Positions 44,606 to 52,826 are shown, numbered from the stretch's first letter. The stretch is 64,000 bases of DNA from an uncultured Lachnospiraceae bacterium (GCA_902770965.1 CACXUY010000002.1:1-64000), one strand, 5' to 3'. The notes: generated by a model not told the origin, from the sequence alone. Numbers and translations: made by a program.

Positions 44606-44779
44606 TCATTGTACCAAAGAATACTCGAAGAGTTCATACACAAGCCTTACTCCCTCATCAATCTCAGCGGGAAGCAGCGCCCTGGCGACGCACCTCTCCT
44701 CCGCCAAAGGATCCGATTCATTTCTCAGATACGCATAATCGCCGTCCAGCCTCGCCACCACAAAATACGTCTTCTCCAT
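44606..44779 (-). CDS. Small conserved-looking protein (57 residues)
   Basis: It starts MEKTYFVVARLDGDYAYLRN and continues with SDPLAEERCVARALLPAEID and a YELFEYSLVQ end. GAGGG lies at a normal distance before the ATG. The pattern of an R-x-D-G-D-Y-A-x-L strand pair followed by L-L-P resembles DUF3006-type small beta proteins, but the match is by eye only. It sits upstream of the S10 promoter, on the same strand. Function unknown. Confidence 0.62.
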   Translation of the reverse strand: MEKTYFVVARLDGDYAYLRNESDPLAEERCVARALLPAEIDEGVRLVYELFEYSLVQ

Positions 44780-44828
44780 TTCTGTTCCCTCTTACTCCTA
44801 TAAACATCCCATAAACACAGACTTTAGC

Positions 44829-45006
44829 CTTTCATATCCTGCATGCCTTTCGTATCCTGTTTGCATTTCATATCCTTCATGCATTTATATCCTGTACGCA
44901 TTTTGTATCCTGCATGCATTTATAATTTATATCCTGTACGCATTTTGTATCCTTCATGCATTTATAATTTATACCCTGTACGCATTTTGTATCCTGCATG
45001 CATTCG
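44829..45006. repeat. Imperfect tandem array of TATCCTGNAYGCATTT-type units
   Basis: About ten copies of a short unit (TATCCTGCATGCATTT, TATCCTGTACGCATTTTG, TATCCTTCATGCATTT) fill 178 bases, with a higher-order period near 42 bases in the second half. It is AT-rich and non-coding, between the small protein gene and the LUD gene. Confidence 0.8.
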
Positions 45007-45138
45007 ATAGCTCACATGCCTTCGCCAATTCGCGCGGCTTTTGTCTCATTCATCCTTCAAAATGCTGCCATATCGTATGAAGGGCGCAGCATATGCTTCT
45101 CTAAATTCCATTTTTCGAAAAAGACATTTCGCAAAATC

Positions 45139-45181
45139 GTGCTTCGCAAAGCCCGGCCTTAGATGAGCTTTTGCGAAGCAC
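45139..45181. repeat. Inverted repeat GTGCTTCGCAAA / TTTGCGAAGCAC
   Basis: A perfect 12-bp stem with a loop of 19 bases. The GTGCTT/AAGCAC arms recur in the hairpins at 58287-58378 and 60787-60843. No T run of terminator type follows. Confidence 0.6.
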
Positions 45182-45238
45182 ATCCTACGGACACGTAAAT
45201 ACAGCAGCTGCGCTTACGTAGAAACGGACACCTCGAGA

Positions 45239-45868
45239 TCAATAGCCCAGGTTGTCATTTACAAGGATCACGTGTATCCTGTCCTTATGTCTTGAGAATC
45301 TGGTGATGAGGAACTGGCAGCAAATAGTGTCCGGAGACTTGCAGTCCAGGCATGCCCCTGTCTTGCAGCACGGAGTCGCCAGCCCGAAACGCTGCGCGTT
45401 CGCGGGTGCCGCGACATTCCTCGCCCTCTTCATGGCTCCGTCAAGGTCATTACATACCTTATTCATGCCCACGATGAAGACGACTTTCTTCGGACCGAAC
45501 GCTATGGACGCGACCCTGTTGGCGTTTCCATCAATGTTCACCATGATCCCGTCATTGGTGATAGCGTTCGCGCTCGCGAGATAAACATCGGCATCGAAGC
45601 CCGCGAGCACTGCAGCCCTTTTATCCTCCATGGCATCCCTGTCTATATAGTTGTAATTGCCGCTCTTCACGGCATCCACAAGGCCTATCTCGGCCGCACT
45701 CGCCGCTCCTCCCATGGTCACCGTGCTGCCCTCCGGGATCAGCTCAAGCGCCTTCGCCAATGCCGCTTCCTTATCAGGCGCATAATATCCGGTCATATTG
45801 CGGGAATTCAGCCCCTTGATAACCACCTGAGCCAGCAGTTCATTTCTCTTGTACATGTTCTGATTCAT
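45239..45868 (-). CDS. LUD-domain (lactate utilization-type) protein
   Basis: 209 residues from ATG 45868 with GGGAGGA upstream; the longer frame to 45931 overlaps the preceding metallopeptidase gene. TVTMGGAASAAEIGLVDAVK, ANAITNDGIMVNIDGNANRV and FGPKKVVFIVGMNKVCNDLD are the LUD (DUF162) core. The C-terminal Cys cluster (TPCCKTGACLDCKSPDTICC) could hold a metal or iron-sulfur centre. In lactate operons LutC-type proteins act with LutA and LutB, neither of which is here; stand-alone members of this form are common in Clostridia with unknown function. Confidence 0.9.
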   Translation of the reverse strand: MNQNMYKRNELLAQVVIKGLNSRNMTGYYAPDKEAALAKALELIPEGSTVTMGGAASAAEIGLVDAVKSGNYNYIDRDAMEDKRAAVLAGFDADVYLASANAITNDGIMVNIDGNANRVASIAFGPKKVVFIVGMNKVCNDLDGAMKRARNVAAPANAQRFGLATPCCKTGACLDCKSPDTICCQFLITRFSRHKDRIHVILVNDNLGY

Positions 45869-45908
45869 GTCATCCTCCCTATCTTGTGATTGTGTATAAA
45901 AACTGGTT

Positions 45909-46568
45909 TCATGCAATTGTATCTGTATCAAACTCTCCCCGTTTCATAAGCTCAGGACCGTTTCTCTTCAGCCACTCGGTCCATTTCCAATAATCAGGAA
46001 ATACCCTAAGAACCTCGGAGTAAAAGCGCTCGGAGTGGTTCATTTCCTTGCGGTGGCAAAGCTCATGCACAACGACGCTGTCCACAACCTCAGGAGGTGC
46101 CAGCATCAGGAGGCAGTTGAAATTAAGATTCCCCTTCGCGGAACAGCTGCCCCACCTGGTCCTTTGATTACGGATCGTTATCCTCCCATATGTGACCCCT
46201 ATCAGAGCGGCGTAATGCCTCACCCTCTCCGGTATGATCTCCATGGCTTTATTCGCGAGCTCCTGCACGTCTTCATATGTCAGAGGCGTCACTTCCGAAA
46301 TCTGCTTCGCATGCTCCTTCATCAGATCGATGTGCTTCAATATCCACTTGCGATGGCTGCTGACAAATCCTTCTATCTCGGCATCAGTCACATGGTAAGG
46401 CGCCCTCACGACGACGCCGTCGCCGCGCACCTGAAGAGCCATGGTCTTCCTGCCGCTCCTCACGACTTTATAATCGATGCCACAGCCAGCCTCCGAATTT
46501 TTCTCTTTCTTCATTACGACTTTATAATCGATGCCGCAGCCAGCCTCCGATATTTTCTCTTTCTTCAT
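45909..46568 (-). CDS. YgjP-type (DUF45) zinc metallopeptidase
   Basis: 219 residues. VVHELCHRKEMNHSERFYSE carries the H-E-x-x-H zinc site and the downstream Glu/His region of WLM/SprT-like proteins; RWGSCSAKGNLNFNCLLMLA is the other family hallmark. The first 36 residues are two copies of an 18-residue segment (MKKEKxSEAGCGIDYKVV) from a 54-bp tandem duplication at 46464-46571. The original start may be the second Met (46514). Lies just upstream of the LUD gene. Confidence 0.88.
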   Translation of the reverse strand: MKKEKISEAGCGIDYKVVMKKEKNSEAGCGIDYKVVRSGRKTMALQVRGDGVVVRAPYHVTDAEIEGFVSSHRKWILKHIDLMKEHAKQISEVTPLTYEDVQELANKAMEIIPERVRHYAALIGVTYGRITIRNQRTRWGSCSAKGNLNFNCLLMLAPPEVVDSVVVHELCHRKEMNHSERFYSEVLRVFPDYWKWTEWLKRNGPELMKRGEFDTDTIA

Positions 46569-46632
46569 TATGCGTCATTACCCCAAAACAAGAAATTCCC
46601 ATAAGCTTATCTCAAATATCATACACTGCGTC

Positions 46633-46735
46633 CATCACCCCGGTCCATAACAGGCACTCAGCTGTCCTGTCACTCTGTCACATTCCTGTCACCGCGGCCA
46701 TCACCCCGGCTCATGACAGGCACTCAGCTGTCCTG
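46633..46735. repeat. Two 37-bp repeats (type A)
   Basis: Copies at 46633-46669 and 46699-46735 differ at a few bases; both contain CATCACCCCGG and ACAGGCACTCAGCTGTCCTG. The part CAGGCACTCAGCTGTCCTG can fold back on itself. They lie between the hybrid kinase and metallopeptidase genes, both on the minus strand. Confidence 0.75.
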
Positions 46736-46740
46736 CGCCC

Positions 46741-46842
46741 TGACGTATACTGCGCTATGACATATAACAGACACATGAAGCCCTGCATGGTCTGAGCCTG
46801 AGGCTGGCTGACGTATACTGCGCTATGACATATAACAGACAC
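46741..46842. repeat. Two identical 34-bp repeats (type B)
   Basis: Perfect copies at 46741-46774 and 46809-46842, each beginning TGACGTATACTGCGCTATGA, separated by 34 bases. Repeat and spacer are the same length, but with only two copies a CRISPR is not supported. They follow the end of the hybrid sensor kinase gene. Confidence 0.75.
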
Positions 46843-46852
46843 CCACCCCGGC

Positions 46853-49330
46853 TCATGAATCCTTCTGAGCGGCGCGCTCCTTCTCCTCTCTCTCATAGAT
46901 CAAGGTTTCCAAGGTCTGATAAAGCTGTTCCTGGTTGACAGGCTTCGACAGATGCGCGTTCATTCCCACCTGCAGCGAAAGCTGCTCGTCCTCATCGAAA
47001 GCATTTGCCGTCATAGCTATGATTGGAACCACCGACGCGTCCGCCCGATCAAGCTTTCTTATCGCCTCAGTGGCTTCAAGCCCATCCATGACCGGCATAC
47101 GTATGTCCATGAGTATAGCGCTGTAATAACCTGCCGGGCTTTCAGAAAACATCCTCACGGTCTCACTGCCGTCAACGGCGTGTTCTATCTCGGCTCCCTT
47201 GGCTCCGAGCAGCTGCCTCATGATCTCGGCGTTGATCCATATATCCTCTGCCATGAGGATCTTCTTTCCATCCAGCCTCACGCGTCTGCTGTTCTTAAGA
47301 AAGGTGATGTTTTTGCGCCTGGCTATACGCCCGAACTCTTCTATGATGTCCGCTGAGAACAGAGGCTTCACCAGAACACTGTCCACGCCTGCCTTGATGG
47401 CATCATCTAAAACATCATCGAGATTATAAGCCGTAAGGATTATGATTACCATATCGTCCTTATACCGGCTTCGAATCTCTTTCGCGACCTGGACACCGTC
47501 TATCTCAGGCATCTTCCAGTCAAGCAGGATCAGGTTGTAAGGCTCATGCTTCGCGTTGTGGCGTTCCACCCTAAGCAGCGCCTCCTTGCCGCTCATAGCG
47601 ACGTCGGCCATAATGCCCGCTTCTTCAAGAACCATCTTCGCATGGCTGCAGGCCACAGGATCATCGTCCACGATCAGAATCTTCATATCATGCAAATGAA
47701 CGATCCCCGCGGAATGACTATCCTCTTCCCCGTCGATAAGGGTCACGGACACGACGAATTCAGTTCCGGCACCCTTCTGCGAGCTTACGTTGATGGTGCC
47801 GTTCATCATCTCAACGATGTTGCGCGTTATGGCCATTCCAAGTCCGGTGCTGCCGTATCTATTGCTCCTGCTGCTATCCTCCTGCGTGAACGGTTCAAAT
47901 ATATTAGGAAGAAACTCCTCCGATATACCGATACCGGTGTCCTTTATTGAGAATCTGAACGTTGATCTATTGTCAAATGAAGCCGTCTTCTCCACCCTTA
48001 AAGTCACCGCCCCCGGAGCATCCGTGAACTTGATGGCATTGCCAAGGATATTGAGCAGGATCTGTTTGAGCTTTGTGGAATCGCCCATATAGTTCTTTCC
48101 CAGATCTCCGATAACCTGGCACTCGAATGTCAATCCTTTGTCGCTGCACTGAGACTGCACCATGGTGTTTATCTGATCAAGCATCCCACCAAAGGAGAAT
48201 TCCTCGATACGCAGTGACATGCGGCCGGATTCGATCCTGCTCATGTCGAGTATGTCATTTATAAGACTGAGCAAATGCCTCGCGCTTTCCCCGATCTTCT
48301 CCAGATATCCTCTGGTCTCAGACGACAGGTTCTCATCCTTCAGGGCGAGGGTGTTGAGCCCTATGATGGCATTCATAGGGGTTCTGATCTCATGGCTCAT
48401 GTTCGACAGGAAAACGGTTTTTGCCTGATTTGCCCTCTCCGCCTCCTTCAAAGTCTGCGCCAGGATCTCATTTCTCTCACGTTCAGCATGTATCACCTCT
48501 GTTATGTCCGTCTTGAGGACTATATAGAAATTCGCGTCCTGGTCAACAGAGTGATAGCTGAACCTCTTATTATAATGCGCTCCGTCTATCTCGCAGGTGA
48601 GATCTACGGTGTAGCTGTCAGAATCTGCAAGCTCATTTGCTATCCGTTCAACCGACAGAGCCTCGCGAAGCTTCTCAAGCTCCTCCGGCGTGCCGACTGC
48701 GACCGGCATGACCTGACTGTTGATATACTCATCATACAGCCCCTCCCTTTTTCTGGGGAAAATGCTTCCCACCTTAATGCTGGAGGAGTTTCCTATGACC
48801 ACGCCGTAATGGTCGCCCACGATATAGCTGACCATATCATATTGCTGCGCGAGTACCTTCTCGTTCAAGGCTTGCGCGACCATCTCCATGTTGCATTCCT
48901 TCTCAAGGCCAAAGGACATCACATCACCGGTCAGCGGGTTCACGAGAACAGATCCTGTGAACCTCACGAAGCACTGTCTTCCGGAAGCCCTCTTGCAGTA
49001 CCCCACCATGGACACCGGACCCAAGCCATTATAATAACGCTCAACCAGATTGTCCATCATGAAAAGGTTCCTGAAATTATCTCTGTCTTTCCGGAAAATA
49101 AAGCTATTCAGCCTTGCTTCGATACAAGCCTCAAGCGAGCCTCCGTCATAATCGGTTTCAAATAAATCCTGCCCGCGCACCTCCTCCACAGTACCCTTTT
49201 TGACATTCGACCTTAAGACAGCCAGCGCACTGTCGGCGTCCTCATCGAACTGCGTCAGCATTCCCTGAAAAACGTTCTCCCGGCGGATGTCATCCTGAAC
49301 TTCCCATTCATCTGTAACTTCTTTTTTCAT
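46853..49330 (-). CDS. Hybrid sensor histidine kinase with two receiver domains
   Basis: 825 residues from ATG 49330, with AGGG upstream; the longer frame to 49480 lacks a better site. An N-terminal sensory half (PAS-like, about 20-300) has no membrane helix. The kinase core has FLSNMSHEIRTPMNAIIG with the phospho-accepting His near 315, then QILLNILGNAIKFT and DTGIGISEEFLPNIFEPF. Receiver 1 has ILIVDDDP and the phospho-Asp in ILLDWKMPEIDG (near 600). Receiver 2 has ILMAEDIWINAEI and ILMDIRMPVMDG (near 740). A cytosolic phosphorelay whose final output protein is not encoded nearby. It follows the lipoprotein gene by 91 bases. Confidence 0.93.
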   Translation of the reverse strand: MKKEVTDEWEVQDDIRRENVFQGMLTQFDEDADSALAVLRSNVKKGTVEEVRGQDLFETDYDGGSLEACIEARLNSFIFRKDRDNFRNLFMMDNLVERYYNGLGPVSMVGYCKRASGRQCFVRFTGSVLVNPLTGDVMSFGLEKECNMEMVAQALNEKVLAQQYDMVSYIVGDHYGVVIGNSSSIKVGSIFPRKREGLYDEYINSQVMPVAVGTPEELEKLREALSVERIANELADSDSYTVDLTCEIDGAHYNKRFSYHSVDQDANFYIVLKTDITEVIHAERERNEILAQTLKEAERANQAKTVFLSNMSHEIRTPMNAIIGLNTLALKDENLSSETRGYLEKIGESARHLLSLINDILDMSRIESGRMSLRIEEFSFGGMLDQINTMVQSQCSDKGLTFECQVIGDLGKNYMGDSTKLKQILLNILGNAIKFTDAPGAVTLRVEKTASFDNRSTFRFSIKDTGIGISEEFLPNIFEPFTQEDSSRSNRYGSTGLGMAITRNIVEMMNGTINVSSQKGAGTEFVVSVTLIDGEEDSHSAGIVHLHDMKILIVDDDPVACSHAKMVLEEAGIMADVAMSGKEALLRVERHNAKHEPYNLILLDWKMPEIDGVQVAKEIRSRYKDDMVIIILTAYNLDDVLDDAIKAGVDSVLVKPLFSADIIEEFGRIARRKNITFLKNSRRVRLDGKKILMAEDIWINAEIMRQLLGAKGAEIEHAVDGSETVRMFSESPAGYYSAILMDIRMPVMDGLEATEAIRKLDRADASVVPIIAMTANAFDEDEQLSLQVGMNAHLSKPVNQEQLYQTLETLIYEREEKERAAQKDS

Positions 49331-49421
49331 AAAGCGTCCCTGTCCTTTGCTTATCCGAAGCCTGCCCCAATGGCAGTCGTCAGTTGCGCTTTTCTCCCCC
49401 GCTTTGACTTGTCCGGTACGC

Positions 49422-50516
49422 TTATTCTCCTGGCCGGCTGAATTCCATCGTATAGTACCACGTCTCCCATCCGTACACATCCTTCCAGTCGGTCAGATAA
49501 CCGGCAAGATTCGGGATGTCCTCGTCACTGCTGCCGCTGTAATACAAAGAGAGCGTATATCTTTGCTCTGCCGTCCTGTTCCTGTCCGCCTCCTCATAAT
49601 TCCTTATCTGTCCGAGAGAAAATGTATAAGCCGTGCTCGTCCCGTCTTTTTCCAGTATCAGCCTGCCCCGGTCATCAAAAGAGTAGCTGTATAAGCTGCC
49701 ATCCAATTTAAAGCCTTCCTCATCTATGACGAGCCGCAGCCCCTCGGTGTCCCAAACCCCGTATAGTGATTCAGGAGCTACAGGATTCTTAGCTACCGAC
49801 GTGCCAAGACCTCCGCCGCTTTCTGCCTTGTAAAGAACCTGGAGGGTGGAAACATAACTGTTGTAAGGCTCATCGACATTTTCGATGTCGGCCATATAGA
49901 GAGTGCCGTTCACTATATCATAGGCGTAATAAGCTATCTCTGTCCTGGTCTGATCCTCTTCTTCTTGATCCAGAAGAGAGATCGCGATGGCATCATAAGC
50001 TATTACGGGTGTACCTTCTATGTAAAATGTGGTATACTTCGTCTCCGTTTTCGTATCATAGAGATAGTATCTTGCCTTCATCACTCCTTCATCAGAAAAA
50101 GCATAATACAGGCTTCCATCAGCAGAATACCATTCCCCAACAAGCCTGGCATCGATAGAAGGAGGGTTGACATCGGATACGGTGCCGTATTTGCCGGACA
50201 GCCCCAGTTCATCCTCACGTTTGTCAAGCAGCTTGAGCTTCTCCAAAAGATTGATCTCCTGCCCGACAGCTATCGCGTTGTCTTTTTGTACCGGCACGAC
50301 TGAAATGCCGTTGTCCGGCAGAGAGCCTTGGCTGCCCTCCGCAGAACCCTCGCTGTCCTTGGCAACAGACTGACTGTCCGCAGTGAATTCGGTATCATTG
50401 TTTACATGAACATCAACCGGCTGTGATGACGGTTTCCCCCGCTCACAGCCTGACGCTAAAGCCAGAATTGCGCCTGTCATGATCAAAGCCATATATTTTA
50501 CAGAAATACTTTTCAT
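49422..50516 (-). CDS. Lipoprotein of unknown function
   Basis: 364 residues. MKSISVKYMALIMTGAILAL followed by ASGC is a lipoprotein signal with Cys near position 24. A Ser/Asp-rich linker follows, then two similar beta-rich modules: GEWYSADGSLYYAFSDEGVM near 130 and GVWDTEGLRLVIDEEGFKLD near 260, each resembling lipocalin-like or DUF5640-type folds. GGAAGG precedes the ATG. It is upstream of the hybrid kinase on the same strand and could be an extracellular sensor partner; that is only context. Confidence 0.8.
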   Translation of the reverse strand: MKSISVKYMALIMTGAILALASGCERGKPSSQPVDVHVNNDTEFTADSQSVAKDSEGSAEGSQGSLPDNGISVVPVQKDNAIAVGQEINLLEKLKLLDKREDELGLSGKYGTVSDVNPPSIDARLVGEWYSADGSLYYAFSDEGVMKARYYLYDTKTETKYTTFYIEGTPVIAYDAIAISLLDQEEEDQTRTEIAYYAYDIVNGTLYMADIENVDEPYNSYVSTLQVLYKAESGGGLGTSVAKNPVAPESLYGVWDTEGLRLVIDEEGFKLDGSLYSYSFDDRGRLILEKDGTSTAYTFSLGQIRNYEEADRNRTAEQRYTLSLYYSGSSDEDIPNLAGYLTDWKDVYGWETWYYTMEFSRPGE

Positions 50517-50607
50517 CCTTCAAACCTTCCCGAAATGATTACTAACCGATGTGATTCGTCTCTTCTCTTATGAGACCTTCTTCATCATATAATCATTTGG
50601 ATAAAAA

Positions 50608-50652
50608 CTCAATAAGATTGAGTGCTCATTATCATGAAATTGCAATGATAAT
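50608..50652. promoter_or_regulatory. Two palindromes between the lipoprotein and permease genes
   Basis: CTCAAT-aag-ATTGAG (50608-50622) and ATTATCAT-N9-ATGATAAT (50628-50652) lie 5 bases apart in an AT-rich divergent spacer. They look like regulator sites. A TATAAT at 50742-50747 may be the -10 box of the permease, with a weak -35 box. Confidence 0.5.
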
Positions 50653-50812
50653 TAGTAATCCTGGCCATTTTGCCTAAAAACATGCCTAAAATCTTATGCG
50701 AACCAGCCTTTATAAGCCTATCGTTCATAGCAATATGATGATATAATCATAGAAACAAAATACGTATCTTTTTCCCGTTGTTCACGAACATATCAATAGA
50801 AGGAGGGTTACC

Positions 50813-52249
50813 ATGTCAGGAAACAAATTCTCTACTCCCTACAGCCTTGACGGCAGGATACCGCTCGGGCAGGCTATCCCGCTGGGGCTTCAGCATGTCC
50901 TTGCGATGTTTGTAGGAAATCTGTCTCCTCTGCTCATCGTCATGGGCGTCTGTTCTATTACTGTTGACGGCGGCTTCGGAGCGCTCCGCGTCTCGCTGCT
51001 TCAGAACGCCATGTTCATCGCCGGGTTAGTAACGCTGGTCCAGCTCTATCCCATAGGTCCTGTCGGCGGCAGGCTGCCCATCGTCATGGGCACGTCTTCT
51101 GGCTTTATCGGGATTAACAACGGCATCGCGCTGTCCATGATCGCGGGCGTCGGCGCGGGAACCATAACCACCGACCTCAATGCCGGGATCTATGCTTACG
51201 GAGTCATCATGGGAGCGTCCCTTATAGGCGGCATTTTCGAGACCGGTTTGGGATTCTGCATCAAGCCGCTCCGCCGGTTCTTCCCGCCCGTCGTCACCGG
51301 AACAGTCGTCATGGCCATAGGCCTGTCTTTGCTGTCAGTCGGCATCGGCTTCTTCGGCGGCGGTTCTTCGGCAAAAGATTACGGCGCCATATGGAACCTC
51401 ATCCTGGGACTGCTGACGCTTTCTGTCATCATTTATTTCAAGCATTTTACCGATGGATTCACCTCAGTCGCTTCCATACTTATCGGCATAGCCGCCGGTT
51501 ACGTGCTGTCCTTCATCATGGGGCTCTTCCTGCCACATACTATGGAGGTTGACGGCGCCGTCGTCAGCTGCGCCTACATCACGCAGTGGTCGCAGGTCAG
51601 GGACGCGGCCTGGTTCTCATTGCCAAAGCTCCTTCCGGTAAGACCGCAGTTTAACATCTCTGCGATCATCCCTATGTGCATCATGTTCGTGGTCACCGCC
51701 GTGGAGACTATAGGGGATACCGCCGGTGTCGTCGAGGGAGGCCTCGGAAGGGAAGCGACGGACAGAGAGCTCTCAGGCGCTGTCATCTGCGACGGCGTCG
51801 GCTCCTCCATAGCCTCATTGTTCGGCGTGCTCCCCAACACGTCCTTCTCTCAGAACGTCGGCTTGGTGGGCATGACGAAGGTCGTCAACCGCTTCGCCAT
51901 CTCCATGGGCGCGTACATACTTATCATCGCGGGCCTCTTCCCGAAGATCGGCGCGATCATCTCCGTCATGCCCCAGCCGGTCCTCGGCGGCGCCGCGGTA
52001 TTCATGTTCGCCTCCATTGTGATCTCCGGTATCAACCTGATCACCAAGGATGCCCTGACAGGCAGGAACGCCACCATAGTCGCCATCGCGCTGGGCCTTG
52101 GCTACGGCATGGGCGCTACCAGCGCGGTGCAGAACTTCATGCCCCAGTGGCTGAAATACATCTTCGGCGGTTCCGGCATAGTCCCGGCTGCGCTTATAGC
52201 GATAATACTCAACATAATCCTGCCCAAAGACAAGGAGTTCATGCCGTAG
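50813..52249 (+). CDS. NCS2-family nucleobase permease (xanthine/uracil type)
   Basis: A 478-residue polytopic membrane protein with about 12-14 helices. IPLGQAIPLGLQHVLAMFVG is the N-terminal NCS2 hallmark; MGTSSGFIGINNGIA follows. VTAVETIGDTAGVVEGGLGR contains the substrate-site Glu region, and GVLPNTSFSQNVGLVGMTKV is the N-x-S-x-x-Q-N-V motif. MPQPVLGGAAVFMFASIVIS belongs to the C-terminal part. It imports a purine or uracil with H+ or Na+. The E-T-I-G-D form points to the xanthine/purine branch. AGAAGGAGG precedes the ATG. No purine riboswitch was recognised upstream. Confidence 0.93.
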   Translation: MSGNKFSTPYSLDGRIPLGQAIPLGLQHVLAMFVGNLSPLLIVMGVCSITVDGGFGALRVSLLQNAMFIAGLVTLVQLYPIGPVGGRLPIVMGTSSGFIGINNGIALSMIAGVGAGTITTDLNAGIYAYGVIMGASLIGGIFETGLGFCIKPLRRFFPPVVTGTVVMAIGLSLLSVGIGFFGGGSSAKDYGAIWNLILGLLTLSVIIYFKHFTDGFTSVASILIGIAAGYVLSFIMGLFLPHTMEVDGAVVSCAYITQWSQVRDAAWFSLPKLLPVRPQFNISAIIPMCIMFVVTAVETIGDTAGVVEGGLGREATDRELSGAVICDGVGSSIASLFGVLPNTSFSQNVGLVGMTKVVNRFAISMGAYILIIAGLFPKIGAIISVMPQPVLGGAAVFMFASIVISGINLITKDALTGRNATIVAIALGLGYGMGATSAVQNFMPQWLKYIFGGSGIVPAALIAIILNIILPKDKEFMP

Positions 52250-52340
52250 CTCCGGAGCTGTCTCAGCTTCGGTTCAGACGATGCCGGATCGCTAAGCCGA
52301 AAGGCAGAAGCCGATCCGGTAGTTCCTGAACTGTCTTAAT

Positions 52341-52380
52341 TTGAAAGTCGGCCCCCTGCGAAGCAGGATGGCCATATAGG
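52341..52380 (-). repeat. REP-like hairpin element, copy 2
   Basis: The reverse complement of this 40-bp block matches 20382-20419 over its whole length; the hairpin core differs by paired changes (CCTGC/GCAGG here, CCCGC/GCGGG there). Lies after the permease gene. Confidence 0.68.
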
Positions 52381-52395
52381 TATGCATACATACAT

Positions 52396-52441
52396 CGCCT
52401 GTATGCTGCCACAACTTTCATGCGTTGTGGCAGCACAGGCG
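52396..52441. repeat. Long hairpin GCTGCCACAAC / GTTGTGGCAGC
   Basis: A perfect 11-bp stem (52405-52415 with 52424-52434) is extended by CGCCTG (52396-52401) and CAGGCG (52436-52441) across a small asymmetric bulge. The loop is 8 bases. No T run follows directly, so a terminator is not certain; it may end the permease transcript. Confidence 0.6.
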
Positions 52442-52554
52442 TGCTATGGATGTTTGATTCGGCATAGACAGTCATGCATGGCAGAACGCTGTGATATAAA
52501 TGCTTAAGCCAGCTTAAGCCATAAATGCAGAATATACCTGATACTTCTTTATCC

Positions 52555-52583
52555 TTGACAATTGACGCAGATTAATATATCAT
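52555..52583 (+). promoter_or_regulatory. Promoter of the decarboxylase beta-subunit leader
   Basis: TTGACA (52555-52560), 17 bases and TATCAT (52578-52583). Transcription would begin near 52590, exactly at the 5' side of the leader's P1 helix. Confidence 0.78.
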
Positions 52584-52590
52584 CAACTGA

Positions 52591-52740
52591 GTGAAAGGGA
52601 GTAGCTGGTCATACATTTACCGTCAGTATGATCGCCGGAGACGCCATACCCGATGATAAGCATCCGGATCCGGCTCGGTTTCAGATACCTACAGCAAGAC
52701 TTTTACCATGCAGAAGCTTTGGTATGAGTCTTGCTTTTTT
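52591..52740 (+). promoter_or_regulatory. Candidate metal-ion riboswitch with terminator
   Basis: P1 pairs GTGAAAG (52591-52597) with CTTTTAC (52700-52706). GGAGTAGC follows P1 directly. A P2 hairpin GGTCATAC/GTATGATC (52607-52614 with 52626-52633) holds CCGTCA in its loop, and GCCGGA/TCCGGC closes a further arm. The 3' P1 strand also forms the 5' side of an intrinsic terminator, 52693-52707 with 52721-52735, followed by six T. The P1-GGAGTAGC and AGA-P1 flanks resemble the yybP-ykoY (Mn2+) family; a Na+-sensing class would suit the downstream Na+ pump better. P1 formation would prevent termination, so ligand binding should switch the gene on. Confidence 0.65.
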
Positions 52741-52826
52741 CATAAGCATCGCCATTTGAAGGCACAAATAATGCGGCGTGTTCTTCAAGATATACAGCGG
52801 GCTGCCGCGCCTGCAAGGCTGAAAAT

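Larger units (their letters stand above)
44780..45238. other. Repeat-rich intergenic region
   Basis: No gene is supported in these 459 bases. It holds the tandem array at 44829-45006 and the hairpin repeat at 45139-45181, annotated separately. Confidence 0.55.
52250..52554. other. Intergenic region with hairpin repeats
   Basis: No gene in this stretch. It holds an imperfect inverted repeat near 52283-52320 (GCCGGATCG with CGATCCGGT), the REP-like element at 52341-52380 and the long hairpin at 52396-52441. Confidence 0.55.

Noticed and set aside
44328-44738. 136-codon plus-strand frame upstream of rpsJ
   Set aside because: It covers the S10 promoter and the antisense of the 57-residue gene and has no ribosome site.
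46741-46842. Possible CRISPR array
   Set aside because: Only two repeats, no cas genes, and the spacer looks like ordinary intergenic DNA.
48275-49165. 296-codon plus-strand frame opposite the hybrid kinase
   Set aside because: Antisense to the PAS and kinase domains, which have clear motifs.
50523-50812. Purine riboswitch before the NCS2 permease
   Set aside because: The conserved core pattern and three-way junction could not be found by eye; palindromes fit a protein operator better.
51676-52329. 217-codon plus-strand frame within the permease gene
   Set aside because: Out-of-frame reading of the NCS2 gene, rich in Arg and His, with no independent signals.
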